Program-made: the position numbers and the translations under genes
The notes under the pieces: model-generated
What the model saw: the letters and a program-made list of their open reading frames with translations, nothing else
What the model was told of the DNA's origin: nothing
Databases searched by the model: none
Shown here: piece by piece, positions 51,621 to 59,597 of the stretch
Position numbering within the stretch: position 1 is the first letter of the stretch
How the letters are laid out: every line of letters begins with the position of its first letter
From: a virus
Reading direction: 5' to 3' (one strand)
Length of the DNA stretch: 64,000 bases
Virus record (IMG/VR): IMGVR_UViG_3300030085_002431
Coordinates: 163,857 to 227,856 of that record

Positions 51621-51798
51621 CATTGGTGTTATCGTTGCTTACTTTGTAATTCTCCATGTAAATATTCTAGCAGGTGTAATAATTAATTTTATTGCTGACC
51701 TGATTTCAATTCCATACTTTGTAAAAACAAAAGCATGGGATGTTGTACTAATGCTATCTTTCCTTCTTGCTATTAGCATGAGCAAGTTAATGACATGA
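51604..51798 (+). CDS. Small membrane protein, tandem paralogue 1
   Basis: A 64-residue protein with two hydrophobic helices (MRVVGSIGVIVAYFVILHVN and WDVVLMLSFLLAISMSKLM). ATG 51586 is also in frame but lies deeper in the previous gene. It shares its layout with the gene that follows: RVVGS..., then PY/PF, then K-x-WDVV. Function unknown. Confidence 0.62.
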   Translation: MRVVGSIGVIVAYFVILHVNILAGVIINFIADLISIPYFVKTKAWDVVLMLSFLLAISMSKLMT

Positions 51799-52013
51799 AT
51801 GCAAACACCTTAAGAATTGTAGGAAGTGCCAGTCTTTTGATTGGATACTTCCTTCTTTTGTATTTGGATGTTAGGATTGGATGTACGTTCCGACTGGTTG
51901 GTGGTTGCATGATGATTCCATTTGCAGTTTCAATCAAGACTTGGGATGTAGTAGGACTACAATCATTCTTTGCAGTGATTGACGCAACAAAAATTATTCA
52001 ACTATCAATATGA
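51795..52013 (+). CDS. Small membrane protein, tandem paralogue 2
   Basis: A 72-residue protein with two to three hydrophobic helices (LRIVGSASLLIGYFLLLYLD, MMIPFAVSIKTWDVVGLQSF). It matches the preceding protein position by position (RIVGS/RVVGS, IPFAVSIKTWDVV/IPYFVKTKAWDVV). It overlaps both neighbours by four bases. Function unknown. Confidence 0.66.
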   Translation: MNANTLRIVGSASLLIGYFLLLYLDVRIGCTFRLVGGCMMIPFAVSIKTWDVVGLQSFFAVIDATKIIQLSI

Positions 52014-52519
52014 CAGACTGGTTAGAACTATACGAAGCACTTCCAGGTGAAGAACTAGATAAAATTGCAGTTCTTCGGGTTATGGAATGTACCAACGGTA
52101 TTATTCAGTATGCACACCGAGATGATGCTGATTATAAACTTTCCATTGAAGAAACCCGAAAGGCAATGAACTTCAGTATGGGAAGCATCAAGAGGATGAC
52201 AATCGAACTCACTGATGAAACCATTACCTTTGAACCTGAGACAGAAATTCTGATGCGTAAAGCACGGGAACTCTACATCAGTGGTGCTAAGAAAGGAAAT
52301 GATGAGGACTACTCTGAGTTTCTGGCAATCTCTGCTGCTACAGCAAGAGCATGTGGTTTGGAGAGACTTGTGCAAGCTGTTAAGACTCTCAAAGAAAAGC
52401 AGACCGAAATCCCCTCTCGGTGTATAGTATGGGGACTAGAATACCTTCTTCAATTTTTTGACGATGAACATATTCGTGACTTCTTCGGATCCAAAGGACT
52501 CAGCGACTTATCTTCCTGA
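52010..52519 (+). CDS. Hypothetical protein, 169 residues
   Basis: A 169-residue, mainly helical protein (MTDWLELYEALPGEELDKIA, SIKRMTIELTDETITFEPET, SAATARACGLERLVQAVKTL). It overlaps the following gene by about 56 bases. I do not recognise a family. Confidence 0.62.
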   Translation: MTDWLELYEALPGEELDKIAVLRVMECTNGIIQYAHRDDADYKLSIEETRKAMNFSMGSIKRMTIELTDETITFEPETEILMRKARELYISGAKKGNDEDYSEFLAISAATARACGLERLVQAVKTLKEKQTEIPSRCIVWGLEYLLQFFDDEHIRDFFGSKGLSDLSS

Positions 52520-52979
52520 CAAACATATTGTCAAGATGCCGTTGGAGTGTTGCCAAATGCTTGCGGTCATTGCGTCGGACAGGTGGGGGCATGGGTACGG
52601 CACCCTCCCTAAGGCAGACGGAACCCCCTACAGGACCGAGAAGGGGGCATTCAGGAACCATCCCTGCACTGCCTGGGCACGGGACACCGTGGACAATGCC
52701 TGGTGGATGCTGATGTGGGGTCTGCACCTCTGCGATGAGTACAAGCATAGATATAACAAGACTCACTCTTGTTACAATACTTTACTTCATGCTCAAAATA
52801 TCTTCCCAAATGGTAATATAACTAAAGTAACTCCCTTTGCACGGGCAATGCCTGATGAATATAAATTTGACTCAAGCATTGATACTTTTACTGCTTACAA
52901 GAATTACATTAGCAGCAAACCTTGGGTTGCATCTAATTATCTTCGTGACCCATCCAGAAAACCAGATTGGGTAAATTAA
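52464..52979 (+). CDS. Conserved phage protein with MNIFV...DKHxVKM motif
   Basis: A 171-residue protein: MNIFVTSSDPKDSATYLPDK then HIVKMPLECCQMLAVI, NHPCTAWARDTVDNAWWMLM and HRYNKTHSCYN. This pattern (SxDPxxSAxxLxDKHxxKMxLExxQML, HPCxxWAR) belongs to an uncharacterised family I recall from T4-like and other phages. The start could also be TTG 52458. The middle third (52561-52740) is strikingly GC-rich (about 63 percent) compared with 30 percent right after it. Confidence 0.7.
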   Translation: MNIFVTSSDPKDSATYLPDKHIVKMPLECCQMLAVIASDRWGHGYGTLPKADGTPYRTEKGAFRNHPCTAWARDTVDNAWWMLMWGLHLCDEYKHRYNKTHSCYNTLLHAQNIFPNGNITKVTPFARAMPDEYKFDSSIDTFTAYKNYISSKPWVASNYLRDPSRKPDWVN

Positions 52980-53224
52980 TGCGTAACTTAATACGAGAGT
53001 TCTTTAAACCATCAGAGGATAAAATTTTGGCAAATCAGAATGCTTTTTACCTTGCAGACAAGGTAATTGAACTTCAAGAACAAGTTGCATTATTAAAAGA
53101 GGAGAATTCTTCATTGCGAGAAGAATTGTCAGAAGTTGAACGCAAACTTAACGCCATACAACCTGTGGTGTATAATATAACAAGTAGAGAGGACCTCTCA
53201 AATTATACCTTAGGAGACAAATGA
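52979..53224 (+). CDS. Small coiled-coil protein
   Basis: An 81-residue protein with a long heptad segment (VIELQEQVALLKEENSSLRE, then ELSEVERKLNAIQ). It starts at the upstream stop (TAATG) and contains the talC promoter in its last part. Function unknown. Confidence 0.62.
   Translation: MRNLIREFFKPSEDKILANQNAFYLADKVIELQEQVALLKEENSSLREELSEVERKLNAIQPVVYNITSREDLSNYTLGDK
53148..53176 (+). promoter_or_regulatory. Probable talC promoter
   Basis: TTAACG (53148-53153), 17 bases, perfect TATAAT (53171-53176), inside the end of the upstream gene. The leader then has GAGAGG/CCTCTC, a small hairpin, and ribosome site TAGGAGA. Confidence 0.65.
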
Positions 53225-53877
53225 AAATCTTTTTAGATACTGCCGATGTTGACCTGATTCAGGAGGCATACTCCACAGGTCTAATCAATGGTGTTACCAC
53301 CAACCCTACAATCATCAAAAGAAGTGGCAGAGACTTCGTTGAAGTAATTAAAGAGATTCAGAGTAAGTTTCCTAACCTTGAATCTATTTCTGCTGAAGTA
53401 GTTGCTGATACTGCTGAAGAAATGATTGACCAGGCAAACCAATTCCAAGGAATGTGGAATGTTACAATCAAAGTTCCTTGCACTGTTGAAGGTCTGAAGG
53501 CATGTACTGCACTTGCAGTAAATGGATACAAAGTTAATGTAACTCTTGTATTCTCTGTTGCTCAGGCAATTCTTGCAGAGAAAGCAGGTGCTACTTATAT
53601 CTCACCTTTTGTTGGTCGTTGGGAAGATAATTCTGTAGATGGTCTTGGTCTAATCAAGAACATCCGTGAAGTTTACACTGGTGATAACCGATTCACCACA
53701 ACTCAAATCCTTGGTGCATCTGTTCGTGATGTTCGTCAAGTTGAGCAGTGTGCTCTGTTTGGTGCAGATGTTGTGACTATTCCACCTCTTGTCTTCTGGT
53801 CCATGTATAAGAATGTAATGACTGAAAAGGGTCTGGCAACATTCCAAAAGGATTGGGAAGACGCAAATGGAATCTGA
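53221..53877 (+). CDS. talC: Transaldolase (TalC/fructose-6-phosphate aldolase type)
   Basis: A 218-residue enzyme of the pentose phosphate pathway. It begins MKIFLDTADVDLIQEAYSTG, then TNPTIIKRSGRDF. The Schiff-base lysine is in NVTIKVPCT (near residue 85), and TYISPFVGRWED, TQILGASVRDV and GADVVTIPP are typical of the short TalC group. With CP12 it would divert carbon to NADPH and ribose for nucleotides. It has its own promoter and overlaps the next gene by 11 bases. Confidence 0.96.
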   Translation: MKIFLDTADVDLIQEAYSTGLINGVTTNPTIIKRSGRDFVEVIKEIQSKFPNLESISAEVVADTAEEMIDQANQFQGMWNVTIKVPCTVEGLKACTALAVNGYKVNVTLVFSVAQAILAEKAGATYISPFVGRWEDNSVDGLGLIKNIREVYTGDNRFTTTQILGASVRDVRQVEQCALFGADVVTIPPLVFWSMYKNVMTEKGLATFQKDWEDANGI

Positions 53878-54082
53878 TAATGAAAACGTCCCTTATGTTG
53901 AACTTGAACTAGACATTAGGGACGTTCGTGCTATATTTCAATCTATATCTGGAACGTTAGATACGTTTGCGGATAATAAAGATGAACCAGAAGAATATGA
54001 AACTCGTTTGGTTGCATTAGAGGATTTTCTGAGACGAGTTATCTTAGAATATAATTTCAAGGTGGAATCTACTGAGGAGTAA
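53867..54082 (+). CDS. Small acidic protein, paralogue of 12474-12710
   Basis: A 71-residue protein (YVELELDIRDVRAIFQSISG, then LEDFLRRVILEYNFKV). Its framework matches the minus-strand gene in the baseplate operon. It is translationally coupled to talC. Function unknown. Confidence 0.65.
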   Translation: MESDNENVPYVELELDIRDVRAIFQSISGTLDTFADNKDEPEEYETRLVALEDFLRRVILEYNFKVESTEE

Positions 54083-54086
54083 ACTA

Positions 54087-54278
54087 ATGTATGAAGAACT
54101 AAATTGTTTTGAAGAAGCACTAAAACACTTTGGAACTCGTGTTGAAGTCATTTGTGCTATGGAACTTGGTGGTAGAATTACTGCTGAAGATGCCTATCAA
54201 ATGGTTAAAGATGAGTTGAAGGAAGTTAAAAAGTGTAGAAAACAATATAAAAAGGAAGGTATCTGTGGAAACGAATGA
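54087..54278 (+). CDS. Small helical protein
   Basis: A 63-residue protein (NCFEEALKHFGTRVEVICAM, then ITAEDAYQMVKDELKEVKKC), basic at the end with four Cys. It overlaps the next GTG start. Function unknown. Confidence 0.58.
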   Translation: MYEELNCFEEALKHFGTRVEVICAMELGGRITAEDAYQMVKDELKEVKKCRKQYKKEGICGNE

Positions 54279-54435
54279 AGACTCTTTGAAGATTCATCAA
54301 AATGAAGATGGGTCTTTTGCTATTGAGTGGGATAAAAATGACCCACGATGGAATTTCATGAACGGATTGACAAGTCAAGAAATTACTGATATCGTAGTGA
54401 AAGCAATTAAGGAGCAACTTGATGGCGACGGTTAG
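54265..54435 (+). CDS. Small conserved phage protein (GTG start)
   Basis: A 56-residue protein: SLKIHQNEDGSFAIEWDKND followed by LTSQEITDIVVKAIKEQL. The NEDGSFxIxWDxNDP pattern is common in short cyanophage ORFs as I recall. AAGGAAGG precedes GTG 54265. It overlaps the next ATG by 14 bases. Confidence 0.6.
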   Translation: METNEDSLKIHQNEDGSFAIEWDKNDPRWNFMNGLTSQEITDIVVKAIKEQLDGDG

Positions 54436-54904
54436 TGCGGATGGTTATTCTGTGAATATCAACATGGAACACGGTGAATTTCAAAAATTGGGTGAAATGA
54501 GCACACTTAATGATAAGTGGATTTATGAGTCCCCAGATGGGGGTAAGACAATCTATCGTCGTAAAGTTGGTTCCTCGCATGAAAGTCGTGAACTTTATGT
54601 TCAGGGAAAGTCTGAACATTATTATGATTATGACCGTAATGGGAATACTGAGAATCCATTTACTCCTAGACCTATCTCCAGTGAAATTGAAACTACATGG
54701 GCAGAGATGGATGCAATGGAACCTCTAACTCCCACTCCTCTTAGTACACCCAAAAAAGTATGGATTGCTGAGATGGATACTGATGTGACTGTAAAAGTTC
54801 CTAGAGAAGCACTCAAGTCTCTTAATTGGAAAGAGGGTGATTCACTTCAATGGTCTACTAATTCTGATGGTTCTTTGAGTTTGAGAAAACCTTATTCAGT
54901 ATGA
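54422..54904 (+). CDS. Protein with AbrB-like C-terminal domain
   Basis: A 160-residue protein. The last 40 residues (DVTVKVPREALKSLNWKEGD, then LQWSTNSDGSLSLRK) have the strand-helix-GD-strand pattern of AbrB/MazE swapped-hairpin DNA-binding domains. The N-terminal part (NINMEHGEFQKLGEMSTLND, KTIYRRKVGSSHESRELYV) is unassigned. It could be a DNA-binding regulator. It overlaps both neighbours by 4-14 bases. Confidence 0.6.
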   Translation: MATVSADGYSVNINMEHGEFQKLGEMSTLNDKWIYESPDGGKTIYRRKVGSSHESRELYVQGKSEHYYDYDRNGNTENPFTPRPISSEIETTWAEMDAMEPLTPTPLSTPKKVWIAEMDTDVTVKVPREALKSLNWKEGDSLQWSTNSDGSLSLRKPYSV

Positions 54905-56058
54905 ATGACAATTTAACAGAGAATAACTATATTATTATTCCTAATTTTATATCATATTCAAGAGCAAAAAGTTTAGCAAAACAATTTAATATCTATTGTG
55001 CGGAAAATAATGTAGACAGTGATTTACAAGTACAAAATTGTTCTGCAAAATATGACTTTATACCATTTGTTGAACTTTTGGTAGAAAAAAATGTAGAAGT
55101 TAGTCAGTTAGTGGGAGAGCACGTTCTACCAACATATTCTTACGCTAGAAATTATAGAAATGGTAACGTACTTGCTGGGCATGTAGATAAACCTGGATGT
55201 GATATTTCACTAACCGTAAACTTAGAGTGTGATAAAGTATGGGATATATGGATTGATACACCACATGGTAGAGAATATGTTTCTCTAAACTCAGGTGATG
55301 CTATGTTATACCTTGGTATGAAAGCACAACATGGTAGGGAACCATTTGATGGAAAATCATGCACTCAAGTATTTTTGCATTATGTAAGAAGCAATGGACC
55401 TTATTTTAGATGTTACTTTGATAAGGACTATGCAAAATCTAATGATGAAATTAAAACCAATTCAATTGTCTCTGAGATTGATTCTAAAATAAGTAAAAGT
55501 CCTATTGTTGATTATATCAGAGTCTATGAAGGAGTATTCACATCAGAAGAGTGTAAAACTATTTTGAATGAATATAAGAATGATAGTGGATGGGAAACTA
55601 GTAAAGTTGGTTTCAATGGCACAGAGGATAGTGATTATCGCAAATGTGATATACTGAATATCTCAAACCAAAAGGTTATAGAAAAAAATCAAAGTGTAAG
55701 ACTGGGCATTGATAATTTAATTCACAGAAAAGCAATTGGTGTTGCACAAAAATATGTCACAGAATTTCCATCATGCTGCTTAAGAACTGACAGTGGATAT
55801 GATTTACTAAGATATAAGACTGGGGGATTTTTTAAGCAACATACTGACAGTTATCTGGAACAACCAAGAGCATTGGCAATGTCTATAAATCTAAATGATG
55901 ACTATGAAGGTGGCAGTCTGGCATTCTTTGATGAAGAGGTAACTATTAAGGGTGGACTTGGGTCTGTAATCATATTCCCTGCCAATTACATGTATCCACA
56001 TCAAATTATGGAAGTAACCAAAGGGACAAGATATGCTATTGTCACTTGGTTGAGTTAA
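54901..56058 (+). CDS. Double-domain 2-oxoglutarate/Fe(II) oxygenase
   Basis: A 385-residue protein with two oxygenase domains in tandem. Domain 1 (about 1-185) has GHVDKPGCDISLTVNL (HxD near residues 94-96), GDAMLYLGMKAQHGREPF (distal His) and FLHYVRSNG. Domain 2 (about 195-385) has YKTGGFFKQHTDSYLEQPRA (HxD), GGSLAFFDEE, GSVIIFPANYMYPHQIMEV (distal His) and GTRYAIVTW (Arg). Both metal sites look intact. The substrate is unknown; protein hydroxylation is the usual guess for such folds. Confidence 0.82.
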   Translation: MNDNLTENNYIIIPNFISYSRAKSLAKQFNIYCAENNVDSDLQVQNCSAKYDFIPFVELLVEKNVEVSQLVGEHVLPTYSYARNYRNGNVLAGHVDKPGCDISLTVNLECDKVWDIWIDTPHGREYVSLNSGDAMLYLGMKAQHGREPFDGKSCTQVFLHYVRSNGPYFRCYFDKDYAKSNDEIKTNSIVSEIDSKISKSPIVDYIRVYEGVFTSEECKTILNEYKNDSGWETSKVGFNGTEDSDYRKCDILNISNQKVIEKNQSVRLGIDNLIHRKAIGVAQKYVTEFPSCCLRTDSGYDLLRYKTGGFFKQHTDSYLEQPRALAMSINLNDDYEGGSLAFFDEEVTIKGGLGSVIIFPANYMYPHQIMEVTKGTRYAIVTWLS

Positions 56059-56085
56059 TGATATAATCTGTAAAACAAGATAATT

Positions 56086-56313
56086 ATGGCACTATCTAAA
56101 TCGGTTGAAAATGCACTTAAAGATGCGGAGAACTCTTTGAGAGATGCTCTTGCATTTGCAGCAAGAGCAGAGAAACCATATATTGCAAAACACATTGCTG
56201 ATATGGTTCATCAGATTGATACTCTCGTTAGTACTGATGCTCTTATAGATAAATTGGAAAACAGAAATCCTGGTGACAAAGGAATGTGGGGTCCAATGGT
56301 TGACTTTGAGTAG
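56086..56313 (+). CDS. Small helical protein, 75 residues
   Basis: A 75-residue protein (LSKSVENALKDAENSLRDAL, then DTLVSTDALIDKLENRNPGD). I recall this helical pattern in cyanomyoviruses. It lies in a spaced position after the oxygenase gene. Function unknown. Confidence 0.6.
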   Translation: MALSKSVENALKDAENSLRDALAFAARAEKPYIAKHIADMVHQIDTLVSTDALIDKLENRNPGDKGMWGPMVDFE

Positions 56314-56399
56314 TGTAAAGCAATCCCAAAGACAATCTAAAGAACGACCCGTTTCTCCCCGACTTGTGTTAGGATACTTACACACAAACAGAGGAAACT

Positions 56400-56606
56400 A
56401 TGACTCTACCCAAAGACAAGCAAATCAAACAAGACCATATTGAGTCTATGAAAATTGCGGTAGAGCAATATGATATTCGTGCAATTCATCCCGAAAGAAT
56501 GGAAGAGTTTGCTGAGTACCTTGTGCAAAAACTAAAAGAACAAAATACAACTGTGGAACCTGTACAACCCAAACCTTGGAGAAACGGAAATCCACTATCT
56601 GAATAA
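56400..56606 (+). CDS. Small charged protein, 68 residues
   Basis: A 68-residue protein (KDKQIKQDHIESMKIAVEQY, then EEFAEYLVQKLKEQNTTVEP) with a good ribosome site (AGAGGAAA). Upstream, GATACT near 56371 could be a -10 but its -35 is poor. Function unknown. Confidence 0.58.
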   Translation: MTLPKDKQIKQDHIESMKIAVEQYDIRAIHPERMEEFAEYLVQKLKEQNTTVEPVQPKPWRNGNPLSE

Positions 56607-56615
56607 AATAGAAAA

Positions 56616-56756
56616 ATGACTACTTGCATCCTTGAACTACAGAATCAAATTCTAAGACTAGAAGAAAGAGTTTTATCTCTTGAAGAAGAGTCTGTTATTC
56701 TACAATTACAATACGACCTTCAGAAAGACGTTCTGGATGCAGCATTTGACCTCTGA
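56616..56756 (+). CDS. Short coiled-coil peptide
   Basis: A 46-residue ORF whose sequence is almost entirely a coiled coil (CILELQNQILRLEERVLSLE, then ILQLQYDLQKDVLDAAF). Its stop lies in the stem of the palindrome at 56750-56771. Function unknown. Confidence 0.55.
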   Translation: MTTCILELQNQILRLEERVLSLEEESVILQLQYDLQKDVLDAAFDL

Positions 56757-56778
56757 CTAAATAGTCAGAGGTATTTTT
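56750..56778 (+). terminator. Palindromic terminator with a late box in its loop
   Basis: CCTCTGACT (56750-56758) pairs perfectly with AGTCAGAGG (56763-56771); the loop is AAAT, and TATTTTT follows. The late box CTAAATA (56757-56763) spans the loop, so the same DNA can end the upstream transcript and start the late gene at 56786. Confidence 0.75.
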
Positions 56779-56785
56779 GTATCTG

Positions 56786-58597
56786 ATGCTTGACGAAGCA
56801 AGGAAAAGAGAAAAACTTGCTAACATGGCATTGTTGGCATCTCTTGGGTTGACTGCTGCTCAAAGTCAAAAAGACTTCTTGAGAACAGGTCACATTGAAG
56901 GTCCAGGTTCTGCTTTAATGCAGAGATTTGGGCAGAAGAGACGTGAGGCAGAAAGAAACCTAGACCACGGTGCTATTTCTCAAGCAGCAAGAAACATCAA
57001 AGATAGTGGAGCAAGGAACAAGAAAGTGAAACAGCAAAAGAAATCACTCAAAGAGTTCATGCATCTTTCTGAGATGCGTAAGGAAGATAAGGTAAAGGGT
57101 AAGGGTAGAACTCCGTTATATAAAACTACTACTAAAAAACGTATTGAACCAGATGAAACTGGTCATCTAAAAGTAAGAAGAATTAATAGAACAGTATTAG
57201 ATTCCCCTGCTGACATGGGTAGATTCAAGCAGGGAATGAAAGACCCAACAGCACTTGGACCTGGCATTGATTCTGGTGGTGGTAGACATCCACATGGTGG
57301 TGGAGGTTCTGGTGCTAAGAAACCAGGAATTTTGAGAGGTAAGAAGAGAGTTCCTGGTGAAAAGAAACCAAGAAATAAAATGGTGGATGGTCCTGCACCA
57401 GCAGAAAAGGTTGCAAATAGAAGAGCAGCAAAGAAAGCTCAAGATAGAATGAATCGTGGACGTAGAGCATTTGAGGGATTCTCTAATTGGAGAGATGATT
57501 ACTCACCACTAGAAGTTGAGTCATTTGATTTAATTACTAACAAACCTCTACAACCAACAGAGGGCATTGGAAGTAAAATTCTCGATGAAAAGTGCTGGCC
57601 TGGATATGAAAAGAAAGGCATGAAAACAATGTTTGGTAAGAGGTATCCAAACTGCGTAAAAAAGAAAACAAGAAAGGAAGAGGTTGAACTTACTGAAAGA
57701 GCACCACTTACCCCACCACCCCCAGTACCATCTTCTAGTTCTTCTAGTGGTAAGGCAACACTGTCTTCTTTCGGTCACGGTCGTCAATATGGTTCTTCAT
57801 CAAGTAATACATCAAGACCTGCATCAAGACCTGCATCAAGACCTGCACCACGTCGTGCTCCACTTACCCCACCACCTCCAGTACCTAAACCAAAGTCTAC
57901 AGGGGGTGTAGGAACTACTGATGATAACAAGAATGCAACAAGCATAAAGGTACAACCATATCAAGCTAAAAAAGGTGATAGTTACGATAGGGAGCAACTT
58001 CAGCAACTTAAGGATACGAAGTGGTATCCAGATGGTCAGAAGCGTAAACCTAAATCTCGTGATGTGTATATAAAGAGAACTCCTGGAGATGGATTACCTC
58101 CAGTCAAAATTGATAAAGCAGGGCAACCCGTTCCAGGACAATATGGTGTAGTGGGGTATAATGAAGAAGTTGAACTTGATGAGGTGACTCGTAGAGAAAT
58201 CTCTCTTACTGGTGATGAAGATAAGAAGTTCAAATCACTTTTAGATAAAGCAAGGCAGTCAAAGAAGAAACCAGACTCTAATTATAAAAAGGAAGGTGGT
58301 CCTGTAAGATTATCTTACTTTGAACGCAAGAAAAAGTTCTTCAATAAAGAAGAATTAGAACTTGAAGAAGCAAAGGAAGCAAAGTCTTGTCCTTCTGGTA
58401 AGTATTGGTGCTACGACTCAAAAAAGTGTAAGACCATCCCTACGGGATGGTATGTAGGACGTGGTGGATACCTTGAGAAAGAGGAAGAAACAAAGAAAAA
58501 GAATGGCAATGGTAATGGAAATGGTGACCATGGTAGTAATGGTGGAAGTGATGGTGGCGGGAGCAATGGAGGTGGCAACGGAGGAGGTGGAGAATGA
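56786..58597 (+). CDS. Large basic low-complexity late protein
   Basis: A 603-residue, Lys/Arg-rich and largely disordered protein. It contains two Cys motifs, CWPGYEKKGMKTMFGKRYPN followed by CVKK (about 275-300) and SCPSGKYWCYDSKKCKTIPT (about 530-550), then a Gly/Asn-rich tail. Two Pro-rich blocks (APLTPPPPVP) flank a Ser/Arg repeat. The DNA repeats ATCAAGACCTGC three times at 57811-57846. I recall the Cys motifs from marine-phage late proteins, probably packaged or scaffold-like. ATG 56786 is chosen over TTG 56777. Confidence 0.65.
   Translation: MLDEARKREKLANMALLASLGLTAAQSQKDFLRTGHIEGPGSALMQRFGQKRREAERNLDHGAISQAARNIKDSGARNKKVKQQKKSLKEFMHLSEMRKEDKVKGKGRTPLYKTTTKKRIEPDETGHLKVRRINRTVLDSPADMGRFKQGMKDPTALGPGIDSGGGRHPHGGGGSGAKKPGILRGKKRVPGEKKPRNKMVDGPAPAEKVANRRAAKKAQDRMNRGRRAFEGFSNWRDDYSPLEVESFDLITNKPLQPTEGIGSKILDEKCWPGYEKKGMKTMFGKRYPNCVKKKTRKEEVELTERAPLTPPPPVPSSSSSSGKATLSSFGHGRQYGSSSSNTSRPASRPASRPAPRRAPLTPPPPVPKPKSTGGVGTTDDNKNATSIKVQPYQAKKGDSYDREQLQQLKDTKWYPDGQKRKPKSRDVYIKRTPGDGLPPVKIDKAGQPVPGQYGVVGYNEEVELDEVTRREISLTGDEDKKFKSLLDKARQSKKKPDSNYKKEGGPVRLSYFERKKKFFNKEELELEEAKEAKSCPSGKYWCYDSKKCKTIPTGWYVGRGGYLEKEEETKKKNGNGNGNGDHGSNGGSDGGGSNGGGNGGGGE
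57811..57846 (+). repeat. Three tandem 12-base repeats
   Basis: ATCAAGACCTGC occurs three times in a row within the large basic gene, encoding SRPASRPASRPA. The flanking Pro-rich block CCACTTACCCCACCACC occurs on both sides (near 57704 and 57860). The region may vary by slippage. Confidence 0.85.
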
Positions 58598-59361
58598 CTA
58601 GAAAGTTTCTCCATGAAATGCTAGACGAGGCAAGAAGTAAAGACCAGCAAATCAAAGGTCAGCAGGCAATGCTCGACCAAAAGATTAAAGCAGAGTATGA
58701 TTCTATAACTAAAGACATTCCTCGGAAAAAGAAAAAAGTAACTACAGGAACTGGTGCTTCACCATATCAGGTTTATAAAGCACCTCCTGCTGGTAACTAT
58801 GTTCCTGCACCAAAGAGAGTTTCTGAAGACTATAAGAATCTTCCTAGAGATAGAATGGCAAAACAATATGACAGGAAGAAAGATAAGAACTATGATGAGT
58901 TCCATAAGCAAAATCCTATGGGCATAGGACCAAGGGTTTCCAGAGGAAAGAGTGACACTCAGATTGACCAACATGGCAATAGTAAAGAAACTAAGGCAAT
59001 TAGTGGACAATTAAAGAACAATCCTAGATTCTATGATTCTAGTCATGAACAATGGCAGAGAATGCAATCCAAGTTCAAGAGTAAAAAGAACTCTGATGCT
59101 ACTGGTGAAGTAGCAAGAAGATTAAATCCTAAATCTTATGGTGAAGAATATAAAAATTTTCCTTCCGATAAAGTAGAGAGAAAACTTAAAAAGGTTGTGG
59201 ATTCTATTGAGAAGAATCCAAAAGACCTCGGTTTTAAAAATACTCTTAAGAAGAGGAGAATTGGCAATCTAAAAGCAGAACTTTCTACTGACGAAAGGGA
59301 AAGAGAATCTCAATCTAAGTTCATAAGTAAAATAAATAAAAGAAAAGAAAGCAGACAATGA
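58594..59361 (+). CDS. Basic late protein, 255 residues
   Basis: A 255-residue, Lys-rich, mostly disordered protein starting MTRKFLHEMLDEARSKDQQI, an opening (MLDEAR) shared with the preceding gene. It contains PYQVYKAPPAGNYVPAPKR and a helical charged C-terminus. It overlaps the upstream stop (ATGA). It is probably virion-associated by analogy with its neighbour; function unknown. Confidence 0.6.
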   Translation: MTRKFLHEMLDEARSKDQQIKGQQAMLDQKIKAEYDSITKDIPRKKKKVTTGTGASPYQVYKAPPAGNYVPAPKRVSEDYKNLPRDRMAKQYDRKKDKNYDEFHKQNPMGIGPRVSRGKSDTQIDQHGNSKETKAISGQLKNNPRFYDSSHEQWQRMQSKFKSKKNSDATGEVARRLNPKSYGEEYKNFPSDKVERKLKKVVDSIEKNPKDLGFKNTLKKRRIGNLKAELSTDERERESQSKFISKINKRKESRQ

Positions 59362-59513
59362 AACCTACTCCAAGAGAAGCAAAAGTAATCCACGAGCACT
59401 ACGAGAAGGTAGTTGAGCATCTCCTAGCAGAAGGATATGCAGAAGATAAAGAAGCAGCAGATAAGATTATCGAGGGAATGAGTGCTGCATGGTATAGTCT
59501 AATTGTAGACTGA
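59358..59513 (+). CDS. Small helical protein, 51 residues
   Basis: A 51-residue ORF (REAKVIHEHYEKVVEHLLAE, then AADKIIEGMSAAWYSLIVD) overlapping the previous stop (ATGA). It is followed by a 7-bp hairpin (GGACGGT/ACTGTCC, 59514-59533) without a T-run. I recall similar short helical proteins in cyanomyoviruses. Function unknown. Confidence 0.6.
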   Translation: MKPTPREAKVIHEHYEKVVEHLLAEGYAEDKEAADKIIEGMSAAWYSLIVD

Positions 59514-59563
59514 GGACGGTCTGGTAACTGTCCACAGACGTTGCCAGAGACCCCAACCCATGC

Positions 59564-59581
59564 TATGATTACTAGGTAATC
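59564..59581 (+). promoter_or_regulatory. Promoter with TACTAGGTAATC start motif
   Basis: TGC then TATGAT (59564-59569), then TACTAGGTAATC, identical to the cobS promoter. A C-rich block (CCCCAACCC) lies upstream in place of a -35. Confidence 0.65.
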
Positions 59582-59597
59582 GAGAGAGGAACGACCA

